Of a stretch of DNA of 64,000 nucleotides, positions 1 through 7,957 are shown one piece after another. Below the pieces are notes generated by a model. It did not search any database, had not been told where the DNA came from, and saw nothing but the letters and a program-made list of their open reading frames with translations. Position 1 is the stretch's first letter. Each line of letters begins with the position of its first letter. Where the stretch lies: the NCBI RefSeq assembly GCF_006539505.1, contig NZ_BJND01000017.1:124001-188000 (forward strand), in the 5' to 3' direction. Made by a program: the position numbers and the translations under genes. The stretch comes from Streptomyces spinoverrucosus (GTDB taxonomy: Bacteria; Actinomycetota; Actinomycetes; Streptomycetales; Streptomycetaceae).

Positions 1-1057
1 GCTCCAGGAGAGAGCCGCGTTCGCGCTCGCCGGGGCCGCTGACCGTGCCCGAGCCGTACAGGTCGCCGGTGCGCAGGGAGGCGCCGTTGACGGTCATGTG
101 GGCGAGTTGCTGGGCGGCCGTCCAGTACATGGTGGAGAAGGGCGGCTCCGAGATGACGTGGCCGTTGAGGGCGACGGAGATCCGGAGGTCGTAGCCGCCG
201 GGTTCCTCGTCGGTGTCGTCCAGGTACGGCAGCAAGGGGTGCGTCCGCTCCGGCGGGGCCACCCGTGCCTCGTCCAGCGCGTCCAGCGGGGTGATCCACG
301 CCGAGACCGAGGTGGCGAAGGACTTGCCGAGGAACGGGCCGAGAGGGACGTACTCCCAGGCCTGGATGTCGCGGGCGGACCAGTCGTTGAGGAGGCACAG
401 GCCGAAGACGTGGTCGCGGAAGCCGGACAGCGGTACGGGCATGCCCATCGCCGACGGGACGCCGACCACGAAGCCGACCTCGGCCTCGATATCCAGGCGG
501 ACGGACGGGCCGAAGACCGGCGCGGCGTCGGCCGGGGCCTTGCGCTGGCCGCAGGGGCGGACGACGTCCGTGCCGGAGACGACGACCGTGCCCGAGCGGC
601 CGTGGTAACCGATCGGCAGATGCTTCCAGTTGGGGGTGAGGGAGTCGGCGGCGTCGGGGCGGAAGATCCGGCCGACGTTCCGGGCGTGGTTCTCGGACGC
701 GTAGAAGTCGACGTAGTCCGCGACCTCGAAGGGCAGGTGCAGGGTCACCGAGGAGAGGGGGTGCATCAGGGACGCGAGGGTCTCGCGGTGGGAGGGCACC
801 GTGACCCAGGCGGTCAGTGCGCGCCGGACGTCCGACCAGGCGGTGCGGCCCGCGGCGAGCAGCGGGTTCAGGGTCGGGCGGGCCAGCAGTTCGGCGTAAG
901 GGGAGCCGAGCGCCAGGGCGGCCGCGCCGGCGTCGAGGACGTGGTCGCCGAGGCGGACTCCCACCGTCCGGTCGGCAGAGCCGGCGGGCGAGAACACGCC
1001 GTACGGAAGGTTGTGCGGGCCGAAGGGGTCGCCCTCGGGGACATCGAAGGGGGGCAT
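1..1057 (-). CDS. fahA: fumarylacetoacetase (3' end outside window)
   Basis: Last step of tyrosine/homogentisate catabolism: hydrolyses 4-fumarylacetoacetate to fumarate and acetoacetate in the cytosol. Reading the minus strand from ATG at 1057 gives about 352 residues with no stop before the window edge, so the C-terminus is missing. FAH landmarks are present: the catalytic-His segment SENHARNVGRIFRP (His about residue 124), PNWKHLPIGYHGRSGTVVVSG, the metal-ligand segment RLDIEAEVGFVVG, and NDWSARDIQAWEYVPLGPFLGKS is recognisable in two parts. The N-terminal SH3-like FAH domain precedes these. It is divergent from the AhpD-like gene at 1266, with about 200 bp between them that must hold both promoters. 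Confidence 0.93.
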   Translation of the reverse strand, partial: MPPFDVPEGDPFGPHNLPYGVFSPAGSADRTVGVRLGDHVLDAGAAALALGSPYAELLARPTLNPLLAAGRTAWSDVRRALTAWVTVPSHRETLASLMHPLSSVTLHLPFEVADYVDFYASENHARNVGRIFRPDAADSLTPNWKHLPIGYHGRSGTVVVSGTDVVRPCGQRKAPADAAPVFGPSVRLDIEAEVGFVVGVPSAMGMPVPLSGFRDHVFGLCLLNDWSARDIQAWEYVPLGPFLGKSFATSVSAWITPLDALDEARVAPPERTHPLLPYLDDTDEEPGGYDLRISVALNGHVISEPPFSTMYWTAAQQLAHMTVNGASLRTGDLYGSGTVSGPGERERGSLLE

Positions 1058-1265
1058 GGGGTGCTGCCTCACTTTCGTACGCGGTCCATGCGGTCGCGGA
1101 TCACGTTACGGCTGTGGGCTCCGTCTTGGCAGTGTCTGCAGCGCGCGCAAATGGATCTTGATGTGCTGAATTTTGTCCCGCCGATCCGTCACAACGACCG
1201 CCCCCGATCCGTCAGTGCAGTGAAAGCAAGCATCGCACCGGCCACTGACAACAGGAGGCAGCACC

Positions 1266-1727
1266 ATGCAGGCACGGATGACGAACCCGGCGTACGTCCT
1301 CCCGAACGCGATGAAGGGCATCGGCGCTCTCACCCAGGCCATCGGGGAGGGCGGGCTGTCCCAGGAGTTCGCGGAGCTCGTGGCGCTGCGGGTCAGCCAG
1401 ATCAACGGATGCGGCGCGTGCGTGTACGGGCACGTGCACAATCTGCGCAAGGCGGGCGTGAGCGAGGAGCGCATCACGTCGGTCGTCGCCTGGCGGCACG
1501 CGCCCTACTACAGCGACGCCGAGCGCGCCGCGCTGACGCTCGCGGAGAAGATGACGCGGCTCGCCGACCTGTCCGAGGAGCCGGTTCCGGACGCGTTGTG
1601 GGACGAGGTCGCCGACCACTTCGACGAGAAGCAACTGTCGGCGCTGATCCTGACCGTCTCGCTGACGAACCTGTTCAACCGCATCAACACCACGACCAGG
1701 GAGCCTGCCGGCACCACGTGGGGGTGA
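1266..1727 (+). CDS. carboxymuconolactone decarboxylase / AhpD-like protein
   Basis: A 153-residue all-helical CMD-family protein. The motif INGCGACVYGHVHNL (about residues 47-61) has the CxxC plus downstream His arrangement of AhpD-type peroxidase/disulfide reductases, so a redox role is more likely than true carboxymuconolactone decarboxylation. It starts at ATG 1266, preceded by AACAGGAGGCAGC, a strong ribosome binding site. Its partner and substrate cannot be told from sequence. It is divergent from fahA and sits 65 bp before the HAD phosphatase gene. Confidence 0.85.
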   Translation: MQARMTNPAYVLPNAMKGIGALTQAIGEGGLSQEFAELVALRVSQINGCGACVYGHVHNLRKAGVSEERITSVVAWRHAPYYSDAERAALTLAEKMTRLADLSEEPVPDALWDEVADHFDEKQLSALILTVSLTNLFNRINTTTREPAGTTWG

Positions 1728-1792
1728 AAAGCAGACAGGCAGACAGTAGTTGGGGATGAACAGTGTGGGTGCGGTGTCCGTATTCTCTGATC

Positions 1793-2641
1793 ATGGCCGC
1801 ACCCACCGCATATGCCGCGCGCACCGAGTCCGCGCGTACCGACTACGCCCTCATTGCCACTGACCTGGACGGAACGCTGCTGCGCGGCGACGACACGGTC
1901 TCCGACCGTTCGCTCGCCGCGCTCGCGCGGGTCTCGGCGGCCGGTGCCCGGCATCTGGTGGTGACCGGACGGCCGGCGCCGAGGGTGCGACCGCTGCTGG
2001 AGTTCCTGGGCGGCGGGGGGCTCGCGGTGTGCGGGCAGGGCGCGCAGTTGTACGACGCCGGCGCGGACCGTCTGCTGTGGTCCGTCACGTTGGACCAGGA
2101 ACTCGCCGAGACCGCCCTCGGCAAGATCGAGGCCGAGGTCGGCCAGGTGTACGCGGCCGTCGACCAGGACGGCGTGGACGGGCTCACGCTCATCGAGCCC
2201 GGCTATCTGATGCCGCACCCCACGCTGCCCGCGGTGCGGGTCGACCGTCGCGACGACCTGTGGTGCGCGCCGATCAGCAAGGTGCTGTTGCGCCATCCGA
2301 CCCTGTCCGACGACGAGTTGGCGGCGGTGGCCCGCACGGTGGTCGGCTCGCTGGCGACCGTCACCATGTCGGGGCCGGGGACGGTCGAGCTCCAGCCGTG
2401 CGGCATCACCAAGGCGACGGGGTTGGCGCTGGCGGCCCGCTATCTGGGCCTGAGTCCGCAGCAGACCATCGCCTTCGGGGACATGCCCAACGACATTCCC
2501 ATGTTCGACTGGGCGGCCTACGGCGTCGCCATGGCCAACGCCCACCCCGAACTCAAGGCGGTGGCCGACGAGATCACCCTGTCGAACGAGGACGACGGCA
2601 TCGCCGTCGTCCTCGAACGGCTCCTCGCCGGGGCTCAGTAA
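1793..2641 (+). CDS. Cof-type HAD-IIB hydrolase
   Basis: A 282-residue cytosolic HAD phosphatase, probably acting on sugar phosphates or similar small phosphates. Motif I is DLDGTLL (about residues 24-30), motif II VTGRP, motif III the Lys in SKVLL, and motif IV FGDMPNDIPMF near the C-terminus. The cap between motifs II and III is type C2B, which defines the Cof/HAD-IIB subfamily. ATG at 1793 is chosen because the family alignment begins just after it. An in-frame GTG at 1763 would add ten residues and has no clear ribosome binding site. The stop overlaps the end of the convergent transglycosylase gene by 7 bp. Confidence 0.88.
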   Translation: MAAPTAYAARTESARTDYALIATDLDGTLLRGDDTVSDRSLAALARVSAAGARHLVVTGRPAPRVRPLLEFLGGGGLAVCGQGAQLYDAGADRLLWSVTLDQELAETALGKIEAEVGQVYAAVDQDGVDGLTLIEPGYLMPHPTLPAVRVDRRDDLWCAPISKVLLRHPTLSDDELAAVARTVVGSLATVTMSGPGTVELQPCGITKATGLALAARYLGLSPQQTIAFGDMPNDIPMFDWAAYGVAMANAHPELKAVADEITLSNEDDGIAVVLERLLAGAQ

Positions 2642-3114
2642 GCGCCGAAGACGTTGTCGATGGAGCCGTAGCGGGCGGCCGCGTAGTTGCAGGCGGCGGT
2701 GATGTTGGCGACCGGGTCGTACGGGTCGAAGGCCGTGCCGGGCACGTGGTAGGCGGCGAAGGTCGGGTCGATGACCTGGAGCAGGCCCTTCGACGGGGTG
2801 CCCTTGGCGGCGTTGGAGTCCCAGTTGTTGATGGCGTACGGGTTGCCGGACGACTCACGCATGATGTTGCGGTAGATGCCGTTGTACGAGCCCGGAATCC
2901 CGTGCTGCGCCATGATGTCGAGCGACTGGCGGATCCAGCCGTCAAGGTTGTTCGTGTACGTCGTGGCCGTGGTGGCGGCCGCGGGCGTGGCGGCGGAGGC
3001 GCTGGTGGCCCCGATCAGCGGGAGGGCGAGCACGGCCACGCCGGTACCGGCGACGGCGAGCTTGCGGGCGATGCGGGCAGAGCGGGAGCGGCGGTACTGA
3101 CCGTTTGCAGTCAT
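2635..3114 (-). CDS. secreted SLT-domain lytic transglycosylase-like protein
   Basis: A 159-residue exported cell-wall enzyme. The N-terminus has basic residues (RRSRSARIARK), a hydrophobic segment (about 19-36) and an ASA-type signal peptidase site near residue 41. The mature domain resembles the Streptomyces soluble lytic transglycosylase fold: IMRESSGNPYAINNWD carries the presumed catalytic Glu87, followed by GLLQVIDPTF and a final NYAAARYGSIDNV. The protein is very short, just one SLT domain. It starts at ATG 3114 with GGAGAGGA upstream. A c-di-AMP riboswitch lies in its leader, which fits control of a peptidoglycan hydrolase by that nucleotide. Confidence 0.88.
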   Translation of the reverse strand: MTANGQYRRSRSARIARKLAVAGTGVAVLALPLIGATSASAATPAAATTATTYTNNLDGWIRQSLDIMAQHGIPGSYNGIYRNIMRESSGNPYAINNWDSNAAKGTPSKGLLQVIDPTFAAYHVPGTAFDPYDPVANITAACNYAAARYGSIDNVFGAY

Positions 3115-3122
3115 GGGGGATG

Positions 3123-3295
3123 TCCTCTCCGACGCCTACGAGGTGAGCTGTCGGGTTCGGGCGGGGAGGTGCCCGGCCGCGCCCTTGCGAGTGCGACTTC
3201 ACCCCAAGCCGTTCCGGTGTGTCGTGGCGTACGACGTCCGGCTCGGCAACTTACCTGGGTCCCCCGCTCCTGCCGTGCGGTGAGTGAGTGAGTCA
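3123..3295 (-). promoter_or_regulatory. ydaO-type cyclic di-AMP riboswitch (approximate limits)
   Basis: On the minus strand, directly before the transglycosylase start, the sequence carries conserved ydaO blocks in order: GCAGGAGCGGGGGACCCAGG, then CTTGGGGTGAAGTC, then GAACCCGACAGCT and CACCTCGTAGGCGTCGGAGA. These are the hallmark segments of the actinobacterial ydaO-yuaA element found before resuscitation-promoting factors and cell-wall hydrolases. The 3' end touches the gene's ribosome binding site region. In this family, ligand binding usually turns expression off. The limits are estimated by eye. Confidence 0.87.
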
Positions 3296-3577
3296 TGGGT
3301 GGCGCGGGCGGCGGCAGGATTCGGCGTTCCGCCCGACTGGCCGGGAACGTATGCGAGAGCACATGTCCGAAACAAGTGGCGGATTCACTTATTGCGCGAT
3401 TTGATCTTCGAACTGCGCGTTTGCTGTGCTTGATCCTTTGCGGTCGGCAAGGGTCAACTCGGTGGCACGCAAAGGCGGATCGCAGGATCTCTGTGAGGGA
3501 GCTGTGAAGGCGTGCACGTGAGCCAACTCACGCGCCGGTAGAAGAATGGCAAATCGGGCAATGCGCCCAAGTCCCTC
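3296..3577. other. intergenic region between riboswitch and CocE-type gene
   Basis: About 280 bp with no credible gene. It must contain the promoter for the riboswitch-transglycosylase transcript (minus strand) and the 3' end of the CocE-type gene. It is noticeably more AT-rich than its surroundings around 3360-3440, as expected of a promoter, but I cannot assign -35/-10 boxes with confidence. Confidence 0.5.
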
Positions 3578-5572
3578 TCAACCGGCGGCCCGTGGGATGC
3601 GCCGCTCCCAGGTCCGGTGGAAGATCACCTCGTCACCGGCGGTGCAAATTACCTCATTTGCGGACAAAAAGTCCTCTGCGGTGCATGCGATCTCGGACCT
3701 CGTCCGGATCGTCGTGTCCCAGGCCGGCTCCGGGCGGTGCAGTCGGATCGACCAGTCCGAGCGGGTGCGGGCGGACAGCGGATCGTCCTCGCGGATGGTG
3801 TACGTCTCCAGCGCGTCCTCGGTGAACTCCAGCCCGTCGGGATACATGCGCGTGCCGCCGTACCGCGGGTCGACCTCCAGCCGCCACTCGCCCTTGGCCA
3901 CGTCCCGCACGAGCAGCCGCTCGGGGCGCGGTTCGTCGAGGGTGGCCGGATAGGCGACGCCGAGCGGCTCGGACTGCTCCGGTTCCTCGAAGGCGAGGGG
4001 CGAGACCACCGCACGCGCGCGTACCGGCAGTTCGAGCTCGCTGCCGGACGGGTCCAGGGTGAAGCCGGCCGCCGCGTCCGGCTGGGGCCAGATCCAGGGC
4101 CAGTAGGCGGAGGAGACGGCGAGGCGGATGCGGTGGCCGGGCGGGAAGGCGTACCCGATGCCGATGAGCTCAAAGGTGACGTCCTCGGTGGCCCCCGGGA
4201 CCCACGGCACCACCCGGTCGCGCCCCTCGCGCGCGGAGAGGTTCATCACACCCCGCGTCACCAGGGTCGAGGATCCGTCCGGCGCAACATCGCACACCCG
4301 CGCGATGACCTGCCCGCGCGGCACCTGTGACGTCAGCCGCAGCCGCACCCGCGGCCGCCCCAGCACCCACGTCTCCTCCGGCACGGCGAACTCGAAGCAC
4401 GCCCCGCGCGCGTCCTCCTCCCGCTGGTCCGGCGGCAGGTCGGCCTCGTTGCCGAACGGGAAGAAGCGCCCCGCGTCAACCCCGGTGTGCTGGGGGGACC
4501 GTACGAGGACGGGCTCGCCCTGGAGGGCGTACGTGACCGTCGTCACGTTGGGCGAGGGCCATGCGGGCTCACCGACCCAGCGGCCGGGCAGCGTGTCGTA
4601 CACGGTCGCCGGGGGATGCGCGTCCATGACGTACGAACGCAGGAGCGGTTCGGACATCGCCCCGGTGTCCTTGCCCTTGAGCCAGTGGTCCCACCAGCGC
4701 AGGGTCTCCTGGAGGAAGCCGATCGCCGGGCCGGGCGGCAGGCCGCGGTCGGGGTACTGGTGGCACCAGGGGCCGATCAGGCCGCGGACGCGGTCGGGCG
4801 GGAGGTGTTCGACCAGGCGGAGCACCGTGTCGCGGTACGGGTCGTGCCAGCCGCCCACCGCGAGGACGGCCGCCCGGATCGCGCCGTAGTCCTCGCAGAC
4901 GCTGCCGTGCCGCCAGTAGTCGTCGCGTTTCTGGTGGTCGAGCCAGGTGTGCAGAAAGGGTTCGACCTCGTCGAGGCGCCGCAGCCACATGTCCCGCCAG
5001 GCGTCGCCGACATACCGCGGATCGGGCGGGCGGCAGGACCACGCCAGCATGGTCGCCGCCCACGCGTGCATGTCTACGGCGAGGACGGAACCTCCCATGT
5101 AGTGCACGTCGTTGTCGTAGCGATCGTCCGTGGAGCAGACCGTGACGATCGCCTTGAGCGGCTCGGGCGCGAGGGCCGCGATCTGGAGGGAGTTGAAGCC
5201 GCCCCAGGAGATGCCGAACATACCGACCTTGCCGTCGCACCAGGGCTGCGCGGCCAGCCAGTTCACCACTTCGACCCCGTCGGCCAGCTCCGTCGCCGAG
5301 TACTCGTCCGTCGGCATGCCCTCGCTGTTGCCGTGCCCGCGCACGTCGACGCGGACGGAGGCGTAGCCGTGGCCGGCGTACCAGGGGTGGCGCTGGTGGT
5401 CGCGGGGCGCGGTCCAGTCGGTCAGGCGGTACGGGAGGTACTCCAGGAGCGCCGGTACGGGCTCGTCGGTGATGGGACGCCACGCGCGCGCGTACAACCG
5501 TGTTCCGTCGGGCAGCGGGATACGGAGGTCCTCGTGAGTCGTCTCGTAGGGGAAGGACGTACGGATGTGCAT
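3578..5572 (-). CDS. CocE/NonD family serine hydrolase
   Basis: A 664-residue alpha/beta hydrolase of the X-Pro dipeptidyl-peptidase S15/cocaine esterase group. The N-terminal catalytic domain has the nucleophile elbow FGISWGGFNS (Ser about 122), preceded by the strand motif VDVRGHGNSEG. Candidate Asp and His triad members lie in GGWHDPYRD and GPWCHQYPDRG. The C-terminal half is the jelly-roll PepX_C domain (about residues 370-660). No signal peptide is visible, so it is probably cytosolic. The substrate is unknown (ester, amide or peptide). It starts at ATG 5572, 22 bp downstream of the peptide-transporter remnant, so the pair may once have formed a peptide uptake and hydrolysis operon. Confidence 0.88.
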   Translation of the reverse strand: MHIRTSFPYETTHEDLRIPLPDGTRLYARAWRPITDEPVPALLEYLPYRLTDWTAPRDHQRHPWYAGHGYASVRVDVRGHGNSEGMPTDEYSATELADGVEVVNWLAAQPWCDGKVGMFGISWGGFNSLQIAALAPEPLKAIVTVCSTDDRYDNDVHYMGGSVLAVDMHAWAATMLAWSCRPPDPRYVGDAWRDMWLRRLDEVEPFLHTWLDHQKRDDYWRHGSVCEDYGAIRAAVLAVGGWHDPYRDTVLRLVEHLPPDRVRGLIGPWCHQYPDRGLPPGPAIGFLQETLRWWDHWLKGKDTGAMSEPLLRSYVMDAHPPATVYDTLPGRWVGEPAWPSPNVTTVTYALQGEPVLVRSPQHTGVDAGRFFPFGNEADLPPDQREEDARGACFEFAVPEETWVLGRPRVRLRLTSQVPRGQVIARVCDVAPDGSSTLVTRGVMNLSAREGRDRVVPWVPGATEDVTFELIGIGYAFPPGHRIRLAVSSAYWPWIWPQPDAAAGFTLDPSGSELELPVRARAVVSPLAFEEPEQSEPLGVAYPATLDEPRPERLLVRDVAKGEWRLEVDPRYGGTRMYPDGLEFTEDALETYTIREDDPLSARTRSDWSIRLHRPEPAWDTTIRTRSEIACTAEDFLSANEVICTAGDEVIFHRTWERRIPRAAG

Positions 5573-5594
5573 GAGCGTGACCCCAGGGATGGCT

Positions 5595-6389
5595 TCAGTG
5601 GACCGGGTGCATGGTGCGGCGCAGCCAGGGCGCGCCGGCCGGCACCGCCAGGCCGGCGAAGGCAGCCGGGGCGAGCTTGGTGGTGGGGGCGAGGAAGAGC
5701 ACGACGTACGGGCGCAGCCGGCCGCGTTCCTCGGGGGTCACCCGCGGGCTCATGAACATGATCATGAAGTAGCCGGCGGGGGCGATCACCGAGACGAGCG
5801 TGAGCAGGTCGACGAAGAGGTCCATGGCCAGCCGGTCGGCTGCGGCGAGCAGCCACGCGAGCGCGGTGGCGATCACGAGCCCGGTGGCGGTCAGGCGGAC
5901 GGCACGGCCTATCGCCTCCGGCGCGAGCGCGAACTGCGCGGCGTGCTTGCGTCCGGCCAGGTGACGGCGGCCGGTGACGTACCGGACGAGGCCGAACGTC
6001 ATGCCGGTCGCGGCCGCCGAGAAGCCCCAGTGCCAGCCCTGGTGGTCGCCGAGCCGGCCGGTGACCAGGGGGCCCGCGAAGGCGCCGATGTTGATCGCGG
6101 TGGGTACGGCCATGGCGTAGTGGCCGCAGGCGATCAGGACGCCGCCCCAGAGCACGGCGCGGTACGAGCCGAGGACGCGGTCGGCGAGTCGGCCGCCGGC
6201 GACGGAGACCAGGTAGACGAGGGTGCCGTAGGCGGCGGAGACGGAGGCGGCCGTTCCGGCGGACATGCCCAAGCCGCCGTTTGCGAGCGTGTCGGCGAAG
6301 TACAGGACGAGGATGGCCAGCATGCCGAGGAACGAGAAGCGCTCCCAGACCTCCAGACCGGGCGCGGTATCGACGGCGGTGCGGGGCAA
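5595..6389 (-). pseudogene. internally deleted POT/PTR2 peptide:H+ symporter remnant
   Basis: An open frame of 264 codons from TTG 6389 (GAGGTGACC just upstream) resembles proton-dependent oligopeptide transporters, which are normally about 450-500 residues. It keeps the TM1 ExxER motif (LEVWERFSFLGM), TM2-TM3 (SAAYGTLVYLVSVAGGRLAD) and then jumps from HYAMAVPT to INIGAF, omitting TM4 and the FY of the FYxxINxG signature. A second jump, from YVVLFLA to PTTKLAPAAFAG, omits roughly a hundred residues of the C-terminal half. Both joins are in frame, so no frameshift flags the loss. A working 12-14 TM transporter is unlikely. The deletions are judged from memory of the family. Confidence 0.75.
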
Positions 6390-6596
6390 AGGTCACCTCT
6401 TCCGGCTGAGTCGATAAATACCTGCTCATATCAACTGATCAAAAACATACCCGGCGTGATCCGATACCGCCCGAGGTGTAACGGTGGGCGGCCTCGGTGA
6501 TCGAAACGTGACCGGATACGCTGACTTGAGTGAAGGCAGCGACCTATCGACATTCCGCGTAATCGCCAGTAGACACCAGCAGACAGGAGACCCCTC

Positions 6597-7607
6597 GTGA
6601 CCGTCGTCGGGCCGTTCGGGCTGAGCGTGCGGGACCAGGCTCTGGAAGCCGATGTCCAGGCCGGATTGGCGGCTGTCGAGGAAGGGTTGCTCGAAGCCAC
6701 CAAGAGCGAGGTCCCCTTCATCACGGAGGCCGCGCAGCATTTGGTGCGGGCCGGCGGGAAGCGGTTCCGGCCGCTGCTCGTGATGCTCACGGCCCAGTTC
6801 GGTGACCCGTACGCGCCCGGAGTCGTGCCCTCCGCCGTGGTCGTGGAGCTGACCCACCTCGCGACGCTGTACCACGACGACGTGATGGACGAGGCGGCGG
6901 TACGGCGCGGGGTGCCGAGCGCGAACGTTCGCTGGGGCAACTCCGTCGCCGTCCTCACCGGCGACTTCCTGTTCGCCCGGGCCTCGCACATCCTGGCCGA
7001 CCTCGGGCCCGAGGCGGTACGGGTGCAGGCCGAGGCGTTCGAACGGCTGGTGACCGGGCAGATCCTGGAGACCGCGGGCCCCTCCGACGGGCGCGACCCG
7101 GTCGAGCACTACCTCGATGTGCTCGCCGGCAAGACCGGATCGCTGGTGGCGGTGTCGTGCCGGTTCGGCGCGATGATGTCCGGGGCCGACGAGTCGGTGG
7201 TGGACGTGCTCACCCAGTACGGGGAGCGGCTGGGCGTCGCCTTCCAGCTCGCGGACGACGTGCTGGACATCGCCTCCGACTCCCACGAGTCCGGCAAGAC
7301 GCCGGGGACCGACCTTCGGGAGGGCATCCCGACGATGCCCGTGCTGCGGTTGCGGGAGCGAGTGGCCCGGCTGGGGCTGGCGGAGGACATCGCGCTGTGC
7401 GAGCTGCTCGACTCCGATCTGACCGATGACACGCGGCACGCGCAGGCGCTGGCCGCGCTGCGGGTGCACCCGGCGCTGGAGCAGGCCCGGCGGGACACCG
7501 TACGGTTCGCGGAGGAGGCGCGGGCGGCGCTCGCGCCGCTGCCCGAGTGCGACGCGAAGGCGGCGCTGACGGAGCTGTGCGACGCGGTGGTGCACCGGGC
7601 CGGATAG
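6597..7607 (+). CDS. polyprenyl diphosphate synthase (menaquinone side chain type)
   Basis: A 336-residue trans-prenyltransferase that condenses isopentenyl diphosphate onto an allylic primer to make a long-chain polyprenyl diphosphate. In Streptomyces this most likely supplies the menaquinone side chain. The first Asp-rich motif is LYHDDVMDEA (about residues 96-105) and the second is QLADDVLDIASD (about 217-228). GGKRFRPLL is the usual IPP-binding segment. It starts at GTG 6597 behind AGGAGACCCCTC. It stands alone on the plus strand. Chain length cannot be predicted confidently from the sequence. Confidence 0.9.
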   Translation: MTVVGPFGLSVRDQALEADVQAGLAAVEEGLLEATKSEVPFITEAAQHLVRAGGKRFRPLLVMLTAQFGDPYAPGVVPSAVVVELTHLATLYHDDVMDEAAVRRGVPSANVRWGNSVAVLTGDFLFARASHILADLGPEAVRVQAEAFERLVTGQILETAGPSDGRDPVEHYLDVLAGKTGSLVAVSCRFGAMMSGADESVVDVLTQYGERLGVAFQLADDVLDIASDSHESGKTPGTDLREGIPTMPVLRLRERVARLGLAEDIALCELLDSDLTDDTRHAQALAALRVHPALEQARRDTVRFAEEARAALAPLPECDAKAALTELCDAVVHRAG

Positions 7608-7957
7608 CCCTGGTCCGGTCGGCAGGGTCGACGGCCGGTTCGCCGGGCGTCGGCCGTCCGGCTTGTTGTCGTGGCTCCGGCTTGTTGTGGCTCCGGCTCG
7701 TTGTCGTGGCTCCGGTTTGTTGTCGTGGCCCCGTCGAACCCCTACGGGTCGGGAGTAGATCCCGTCCTGTCGTGTCATACCGCAGCAGTACGCGGAGTTG
7801 GCTCCCGGGTCTGACGCTTCTCGCCGCCCGATTTGGTCAGATGGAGACCACGGAACACACCACTCCTCACCGATCCGGGTGAGAATGGCGGCTCAGGGTG
7901 GGACCCATGCGGGGACGTGACGAGACAGCCGCCGCCGACGACGGAGGTAAGGCACAC
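7608..7957. other. 350-bp gene-free interval with repeats
   Basis: There is no credible gene. Just after the polyprenyl synthase stop, GACGGCCG (7630-7637) and CGGCCGTC (7651-7658) can form an 8-bp stem, a possible weak terminator. Next come four tandem copies of a 19-bp unit (7660-7732). The promoter of the LolA-like gene should lie in the last 200 bp; its ribosome binding site GGAGGTAAGG is at 7942-7951. Confidence 0.6.
7660..7732. repeat. four tandem copies of a 19-bp unit
   Basis: The unit GGCTTGTTGTCGTGGCTCC occurs at 7660-7678, 7679-7694 (3 bases shorter), 7695-7713 and 7714-7732 with one or two changes per copy. It is intergenic, has no internal dyad and looks like a minisatellite rather than an operator. 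Confidence 0.85.
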
